A DNA stretch of 64,000 nt from Rhizoclosmatium globosum. Taxonomy: Eukaryota; Chytridiomycota; Chytridiomycetes; Chytridiales; Chytriomycetaceae. The notes under the pieces are model-generated. The model saw only the letters and a list, made by a program, of their open reading frames with translations, searched no databases and was not told the origin of the DNA. Shown one piece after another: positions 57,201-64,000 of this stretch. A program made the translations under genes and the position numbers. Position 1 is the first letter of the stretch, and the number at the start of each line of letters is the position of its first letter. The DNA is taken from assembly GCA_002104985.1 (NCBI GenBank), contig MCGO01000016.1, positions 310,001 through 374,000 of the forward strand, written 5' to 3'.

Positions 57201-58542
57201 TTAAGCATTGTTGTTTGGGTCTGCAGCAGCCAACATGACAGCCTCGACCTTCTTTGCCCGCACGAAATCAGCATTTGCCCTCTGTTTTGTTTTGTGAAGT
57301 TGTTAGTGTATGTTTTTTGGGGGAACAATTCTCGTTTCTCGCACTCAGGTCCTCCAGTATGGCTTGTTCCTCGCGCTTAGTCAATGATGCTATCTACAAT
57401 CCGTCCTACGTCAACAACATTCCATTCTCACTTCGCTCGAAAGTTCTAATTCAGAGACCAACTCCTCGCATTTCTCCCCTCAATATCCATCACGAGGAAA
57501 AACAAAACATACCATCATGAGAAAGAATCCAAAAGCAATCATGAGGTAAGCAATGAAATCATTGTGTTTTCCAATTTCTTGAACACGTTCATAGTCATCT
57601 GGGTTGGTACGGAACGTGTATTCTTCCACTTCCTGGTCCTTCTCAAGAACAATCATTCCGTATCGAACAAAGGTCATTCCAAGACCGGATCGAGAACCAC
57701 ACTGTAGTAAATTTGATTAGAAAGATATTCGTGTTGGATAGGGGGGTAGTTGAGAGTTCAGTTTGGTTGGAGTTTGTCCTTGTATTCGTCTTCCACGGTA
57801 TCCTTTGAGTCCTTCGAGCTCGATCAAACAATGCTATTCGTCACACTTCACTCCACAAGAATAAATGAGGTCAACGTACTCTGGCAGCGTGTGATGTGGC
57901 AAGAAGGGTGGTCATCATATAACCCAAGAAGTCAAACGTCATTGATACGAAAAAGTTGGCCAAGAAAGAGAAGAAATCACCGACAGGAAGACCTAGAGTA
58001 GAGTAGTAGATGAGGGGGTTAGTACACACGAGACCTATGAAGACCGATCACCACGAACCTTCAATCAGAATCTCTCCATCCTGAGCAACAACACCAGAAA
58101 GAGCCACGTGATGGCCAGCATACTGAGGCAAGTTAGAGTTATCGTCTTCACCAGACTGAGTGACTTGGTCGTTGAAGACGTTTCTGTATTCCGGAGGATT
58201 TGAGGAAGGAATTGATTCATCGGTGTCCTTCTGAACAACACCCAGATTGGAGAAGACGCCGTCGGTTCCGAGGCCGAGGGGCGTCTTTGTTTTTGACGAA
58301 GTTTGTGATTGTGTTTGTGGTTGTTGTTGTGGCGCAGAGGACGACGAGGACGAGGAAGAAGCGGCCGGAGCAGTGCCGTCGTCGGTGTCGGCAACGGGAG
58401 CATAGCCACGGCGGAAGAAGGACGGCGGCGCTGGTGCGGGTGAAGGTGAAAGTGAAGGTGCGGCGTCGTAGGCGGGCGCTTCCTCGGCTTCGACGTCGAT
58501 GGTGGCGGGTTGTGTTGGTGGTGGTGGTGTTGGAAGAGACAT
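57201..58542 (-). CDS. NDFIP/Bsd2-like adaptor of NEDD4-type ubiquitin ligases
   Basis: Endosome/Golgi membrane adaptor that brings Rsp5/NEDD4 ligases to cargo through PPxY motifs. ATG 58542: a Pro/Ser/Glu/Asp-rich cytosolic N-terminus with an APAYD motif and NPPEY (PPxY type), and a Gln/Ser-rich stretch. After an intron (about 58062-57993) come LPVGDFFSFLANFFVSMTFD (TM1) and GYMMTTLLATSHAAR. After another (57890-57705) come GSRSGLGMTFVRYGMIVLEK and a third span FIAYLMIAFGFFLMM. A 231-bp intron (57512-57282) leads to RANADFVRAKKVEAVMLAAA and the stop TAA at 57203-57201. The TTSHAARxGSxSGxG block matches the family's TTSAAGRYGAxSGFG. All exon joins keep the frame. The segment between the second and third spans is longer and more acidic than in animal NDFIPs. 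Confidence 0.82.
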
Positions 58543-58864
58543 TTTGGTTGGTGTTTTGGGGCAGAGGTTCGAAGTCTTCAACCCACATCACTTGCAATTG
58601 AAATACCAGGTGCTTCTGCGTATTTTGTTAGTTAAAGAAGAATTCGATAAGTATCATATCAATTCAGAATTGTTCAGCACACATGTCTGAGGGAATCTCA
58701 AGCTTTTCAGATCCAAGATTACTTTTCCAATCAAACCCTGAATCACATTCCTGAAATATCGTGGACATTCCTTTGCTGCATGGTGATACGACAAAGTGGC
58801 ACACCCCTTCCAACTTTTCAGTGCCCACGATTTTTGCCTTCAACTCGAAACATCGCATTTCGGA

Positions 58865-61800
58865 ATGGACACTGACAGCCAATACCAGACGGTAGAGGTC
58901 AGTCTTTCATCTTTCTTCAAACTGATATTAAGCTCCATCTTAGGTCTTGTCCCGCATCTGATCCTACATACAGTAAGCTCTGGATCAACTCCGCCAATCG
59001 TTGACTCATCAATCTTTCCAGCACCAACGCCAACCACAACCAACTCGAAAGAACAACTGCATCCACAACCACCTGCTTACACAAACCCACTTACTCTTCC
59101 GTCCCTGTCCCTCCAACCAGTCCCAACTCTCTCACACATCTCCCACCTCTTGCACTCCACAGCTTCCTCCCTCTCCCTCGTCTCTCACAACAAGGCTGCT
59201 CTCAGGCGTCTCGTTACTCGTGCCCATGCCCTTCTCTCCGTCAACCACTTTCTTTCACTCGCCTTTCGTCTTCTTCCTCTCCTGATTCAGATACTTCCGT
59301 TCTGGATAAAGTACCGGATGCAATTCAACGTGCATTGGATACTCTACTTGAGTTGGTGAAAGTGTTGGATGCGTTTGTGAAGAAGCAGGGGACTACCAAA
59401 GTATGTGTTTCACTGATTCTGATTAATGAATCGACAAAGTCGGTACAAAAGGGAGTGCAGCGAGCGGAGAATGAAGAAATCCTACAACTAGAAGTTTAAA
59501 AGTGCGAGTGTAGCGAGCAAGAAATGGGAGAACACCCAGAACAACACAGTTGATAGAATGAACAAACAAGCGCGGAATATACTATTCGAAAAAAATATTA
59601 ACAATTTTATATAGTTCATGAACTCATTCGTAAATCGAGAAGGAATTTCGGCGAAAATAACACAATACAATCACGAATTGAGCATGATTGCCCAAGATCT
59701 CACTGTAGCCATCCAAATTGAGAACGACTCATGGGCGCGAGAAGACAGCGAAGACCGTAAATTTGATGCAGAACAATTAGAAATGACATTACAGCACCTT
59801 GTGGACAATGATTACAAGATTCTGAATGCCCTAGAACTAAAACAGGTGGAATACCTAGAAGCCTGTGAGGTTAGGCACACCAAGTTACTTACAACTCCAA
59901 AAGCTCACGATATCCTCCCACAGGCCCTTCAAAAAAACATTGCAGAACACATTGACAGATCCTCGAAAAGAACCTCGAACGAATCTTCCTCGAACGCGCA
60001 TTAACCTGCCTCCGCGCCTCGGAAGCCACCACCCAAACCTATCCACAAAACCGACACCTCCACCCCCATGGGTCCTCACATCCTGGGAAATCGAAATCCA
60101 CGACCCAATCTCACGCGGAGGGTTCGGCGAAGTCCTTAAAGCGACGTGGCTCGGACACACACTCGTAGCTGTGAAACGTCTACACATGCGTCTTGAAACG
60201 CAACGGTTGCGTGATGATTTCATGCGTGAAGTGAAGACGTGGTTTCCGTTGCGACATCCGAATATCTTGCCGCTTTTGGGTGCGTGTGCGAGTGCGGAGA
60301 GGCCGTTTATGGTTAGTCCGTTTATGGCAAGAGGTCATGCGTTGCAGTATTTGGAAGGGGTTGGGAGGAGGGATGTTGAAGTGAAGGGGTGTAAGGTTTT
60401 GTATGAAGTTAGTCTTGGGATGCAGTATTTGCATGCGAGAGGAGTTGTGCATGGAGATTTGAAGGCTGTGAACGTTTTGGTAAGTTGATGATTAGTCGTC
60501 TTATAATCATGAATCTAAAGTGGAATAGGTTGACGAACATGGAACGCGTATGTTGCAGACTTTGGGTTCGCTACTCTCAAGCAGTTTTCATCAACACGGA
60601 CGGGAACCGGCGCTGGATCTCCTGCATTTGGAGGAACGTTGCGTTGGATGTCCCCGGAACGACTGCAAGGCGCGAAACTATCACCTCCAGTAGACGTATA
60701 CGCTTTCTCCATGACCGCCTACGAAATCCTCTCGGAAGGAGATGTTCCATTCACTGAAACCCCCGACGCGTTGTTGTATCAACAAGTCGTCAATAACGGG
60801 TTACGTCCCTCTATGCCAAACTGTGAGGCGTTCCCAACTGTTTCGACTCACTTGTGGAGACTCATGGGGAACTGTTGGTCGCCGGATCCACTTGGACGAC
60901 CGAGTTTCAGTGGTGTCAGCGTCAGTATGAAAACTATTCTGCGAGAGGCAACGGCTGGAGCGCAAAAAAGTTTGTCGGAGGGCACAAGTCAAGCAATGAA
61001 GCGCACGGAAGCAGTCAGTTCTGGAGAAACTGGTGGAGACTCTGGAGTTACTAGTATTAGTGGCGAAACGGGTGCAGCCTCATACAGCGATTTCTTCCGC
61101 GGACCAGTTCAAAATCAAGGTGCCATTGTGAGACCCGAAGTAAAAGCTGCTGCTGAACAAGCGGCTTTGGAGGCGGCGAAAGCTGCGTTCAACGCAGGTG
61201 CACGATATAATCGTGTCCAAGTTGCTGCTTTTGCCGCCGCTCAAGCTGCAGCCGAGGCTGCTTTGTCGGGTACTGTCGAATCCGAAATGCCATAAGGATT
61301 CTGGCGCTGCTTTCAATCAAGAACGCGCTGAAATTGTTGGAGCCAATGTCGTAGAAACTGCGTATCTGGCAGCGCAAAAGGCTGCAGATACAGTAGCTCT
61401 TGTTACTCCGACTGCTGCCAGAGATGTTCCTTTGCCAGTGAAAACTGGATCAGTTCCTCCATTACCTCCAGCAATGCCTCCCATGCCTCCAGCACCTTTC
61501 GCTCCAATTCAAGAAAGACCAGCTTTTTACCATCATCATTTTCACAGAGGCGGTGGTCGAGGTCCTCGGCGCGGACGTAGCGGCGGGTATGACAGACGTC
61601 GACGTGAAAGCAAAGACACAGAGGAAGAGGAGGAATGTAGCTCCGACTCCGTCTCATCTGCATCTAGTGCAAGAAGCGAAAGAAAGCCTTCCACCAAAAA
61701 GGAGTTGAAGAAAGGAGTTATTCTATTACAGTCGTCCTCAGAGTCTACGAAGCGCGCAAGCACTGAAGAAGTTGAAGAGTTACAGTTTGAACCGGGGACT

Positions 61801-63119
61801 TGGGGTGCTTTCGGTATGTTCCCTTTTCGTTTGCAAAGTATAAACCATAGCTTACATCGAACATAGTTTACAATATGCTTCCAATCCTTCCTAAAGAGAT
61901 GAAGAACGACATCAAATCAAAAATGCACGAGTTTGCAGTTCAATTGCACCAAGAAGACGTCAAATTGGAAGGCGAAGGTGTGTTTATCGATTTCATTCAA
62001 GACATCAAAAAAGCCGGTGCAAAAGCCAAGCCTCCACCACCAGATTGGAAACCGTCACCACCTAAGACCGAAGGAATTCGGATCGAATTAACTTCGGAAA
62101 AAGGAAAAATTCAAGAAGATCTCGAAGAAGCCGCGAAAGATATCCAAAATGCTGTGAAGGAAGTCGAGAAGACGTTTGGGTTCAAGTTCAGCGTCGGTGC
62201 AAAGAAACCCAAGCAAGAAGGAGCAGAAGACGAAGCACCGTCTAGGCTCATGGAGGTGGATGACAATACAGAAGATCAACTTGAAAAGTTTAGACTACAA
62301 GAAGAGGCGGTACGTGCAAAACAAGCAGAAGTCCAATCTATGGAAAAGCTATTGCATCAGCAACGTCAAATATATGAGCGCCAGCGCCAGCTACAAGAAC
62401 AGAAAATCCGATTGAAGGAGCAAGAAATCGATCTGGCTGCGATGGAAGAGGAACTAATGGGCGCCAAGAGCACAGCTTCTACACCAGATGTTCGTGCCAA
62501 GTTGCAAGAAGAAATCGAAACGCTTCATCGCCTTGAAGAAGTCTATCGCGAAAACGAGCGACGTGTGCGTGACCAAAAAAACGAGCTGAAGAATCAGCTT
62601 AAGGAACAGGAGAAACTCTCGAGGGAGTATTCACGTGTTTTGGCGGACCGGCAGAGAGAAGCAGCACGTCAACAAAAAGACGCCATAAACCAACGAAAGG
62701 AAACGGCTCGACAGCAGAAGGAACTGCTAAAGCAACGGAGGGAACTGTCAAAGCATAGAAAAGAGATTGAGAAGGAAGTTGTTTCAAAGAAAAAGAGTGA
62801 AGCCGCAAACTTGAAGGCCGAACAAGGTCCAAATCAGCAGGCTGGTTTCTTTGAGGGAATGCTTGGTTGGCTGGGAGGAGGTCGACAGTCAGGCTCAGGG
62901 TCATCTGCATCACGATCTTCAACTTCAGATTCTAGGCTTCAAGTTATTGACGATAAGGCACCGCCTGTTCCAGCCAAGGAGCTTCCAGCTATTCCATCCA
63001 ATCCTGTTGATACCATGTCAGGATCTACAGTAGTCCCATCAGTAACAATGTCTCCTTCGTCCCTTCCATCCTCTGCCAACAGCGATCCAACCAAGCCATT
63101 TAAAATTCGCTTCTTCTGA
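58865..63119 (+). CDS. MLKL-like TKL protein kinase: N-terminal helical bundle, kinase domain, Ala-rich helices, RGG patch, long coiled coil
   Basis: Predicted signalling kinase; substrates unknown. ATG 58865 (exon 1 to 58897). The N-terminal bundle (58990-59990) reads HNKAALRRLVTRAHALL, AIQRALDTLLELVKVLDAFV, then after an intron ending at 59614 SFVNREGISAKITQYNHELS and MIAQDLTVAIQIEND. This spacing is that of the MLKL N-terminal domain. The kinase (about 60080-60950) has ISRGGFGEV (first glycine of the P-loop replaced by Ser), VAVKRL (lysine), HGDLKAVNVLV (HRD changed to HGD, as in many fungal TKLs), DFGFATL and MSPERL. The tail has Ala-rich helices (61135-61400), HHHFHRGGGRGPRRGRSGGY (61530-61590), an acidic/Ser part, an intron near 61815-61866, a coiled coil rich in Gln/Glu/Arg (about 62270-62820) and a Pro/Ser end at TGA 63117-63119. 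Frame breaks near 59250, 59990, 60550 and 61293. Two separate genes split near 61293 is the main alternative. Confidence 0.75.
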
Positions 63120-63230
63120 TTTCTTTCTTGTCACCATACTTTGTAATAAATAGCCAAATTTCAGTTTGAGGATTTCGTTTTTGGAATTCACATTTATTTT
63201 TTTTGAGTGTAAGTTACGATACAAAGGATA

Positions 63231-64000
63231 TCAAAGGTTGGCAAGGTAATCCTTAATCTCAGGCTCACTGAGCTTCTTGAAGCGCCCTTGTTGAATCTTG
63301 TCGCCTTCTTTTGTGGTTGTGTTCTCCAAGTATGCAATTCCAATCTCAATTCCAGATTCCACCATGGTTCCCTCGTATCCTTCCTTCAATGTGAGAATAG
63401 CAGTGTGTACAGCGTCTTCGAGTTCCATAGTTTCAGAGTATCTGATGTGAGCGTTGAGGACTGGAAGCTGAATACTACATTTGGATGTTTACCTCTTCTC
63501 CAAGAACGTCTTTGCATTGATCATATTTTTTCCAATAGCAGAGGCCTTCCACGCCCAGTAAGATCCAGATGGGTCAACTTGGTACAAGGAGGGACCTGTC
63601 TCATCGAATCCAGCAATCAAGAGAGAGACTCCGAATGGACGCACACCACTATTCACATTTACGTTTTAATATTGCGCATACATTTGTTGATAGGTAGGAT
63701 GTGGCGTACCCAGATTGAGTAAACTCCTGCATAATACTGGCAATTTCCTTGACCATAATCATGACTGATGGTTCCTCCAAATACACGCGCTTGTATTCCT
63801 GAGCCGACTTTCTAGCCTTGTCTGTGAACAAGAACATTAGCATTCACAATAACAAAAAGGACCGAACATCAAAACGCACCAAGGAGGATACGAGCATCAG
63901 GACCCATTCCTGAGTAAACCATTCCAACATTACGACAGATTGTGGACACCTTTTCGATAGAGTTGTCTTCGAGGAGAGGAGTGTGGGATTTGCGCTCAGT
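63231..64000 (-). CDS. PRE8: 20S proteasome subunit alpha-2 (PSMA2/Pre8), partial (N-terminus outside window)
   Basis: Structural alpha-ring subunit of the 20S proteasome core. The C-terminal part is seen in four exons: [12 protein letters not shown] at the right edge (63960-63885), [20 protein letters not shown] and [14 protein letters not shown] (63820-63720), [20 protein letters not shown] and [20 protein letters not shown] (63650-63495), and [20 protein letters not shown] to the stop (63440-63231). [30 protein letters not shown] and KTFLEKRY match PSMA2 rather than other alpha subunits. The N-terminal H0 helix lies beyond the window. Frames are intact. Convergent with the kinase gene, 111 bp between the stop codons. 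Confidence 0.95.

Noticed and set aside
56983..57204. Plus-strand 73-residue frame next to the NDFIP-like gene
   Set aside because: AT-rich with no family resemblance, and it ends in the 3' flank of the minus-strand gene.
58200..58601. Arg/Val-rich plus-strand open frame opposite the NDFIP-like N-terminus
   Set aside because: Complement of a Ser/Pro/Gln-rich coding stretch with strongly biased composition and no domain.

Overview
The window is nuclear DNA of a fungus with compact, intron-rich genes. Introns are mostly 45-110 bp with GT...AG ends, and genes sit on both strands, often only 50-250 bp apart. Three things point to a flagellated (zoosporic, chytrid-like) fungus: a SPATA4/SPEF1-type calponin-homology gene, which belongs to axoneme biology; a leucine-rich-repeat/SAM receptor-like gene; and a large receptor with a cysteine-rich stalk and many membrane spans. 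The species cannot be named from the sequence.

Layout, left to right. 1-3146 (-) SMC5, cut by the window edge. 3283-4626 (+) ArfGAP1-type Arf GTPase activator. 4851-9314 (+) ABCC/MRP transporter. 9386-10470 (+) multi-span membrane protein. 10836-13772 (+) RAD16-type Snf2/RING repair protein. 13943-15363 (+) Sac7-like RhoGAP. 15552-19218 (+) COPII coat protein SEC24. 19424-22012 (+) NUP50/NUP2-like nucleoporin with zinc fingers. 22275-22350 (+) tRNA-Asn-like gene. 22464-24551 (-) spliceosomal RED/IK. 24608-26710 (-) AAA ATPase. 27404-28542 (-) short-chain dehydrogenase. 28674-29610 (-) SPATA4-like. 29746-30388 (+) ADE8 (GAR transformylase). 30351-31171 (-) SPF27/BCAS2. 31233-31825 (+) Mss4/RABIF. 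32118-34622 (+) tandem array of five small secreted cysteine proteins. 34846-36921 (-) LRR-SAM receptor. 37149-38833 (+) cytochrome b5-acyl-CoA dehydrogenase. 38866-42249 (-) receptor. 42370-43297 (-) SWSAP1-like. About 43500-44094 (-) unknown. 44116-45129 (+) GNA1.

Then comes about 10.9 kb (45257-56143) of a 142-bp tandem satellite with roughly 76 copies. After it lie a weak hypothetical gene, an NDFIP/Bsd2-like adaptor (57201-58542, -), an MLKL-like TKL kinase with a long coiled-coil tail (58865-63119, +) and proteasome subunit alpha-2 (63231-64000, -, cut by the edge).

Most genes are unrelated housekeeping genes. Many otherwise well-conserved essential genes carry single-base frameshifts, often beside homopolymers. 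I read these as consensus errors of the assembly rather than mass pseudogenization. The most interesting parts are the satellite, the small secreted family, the MLKL-like kinase, and the zinc-finger NUP50-like nucleoporin.
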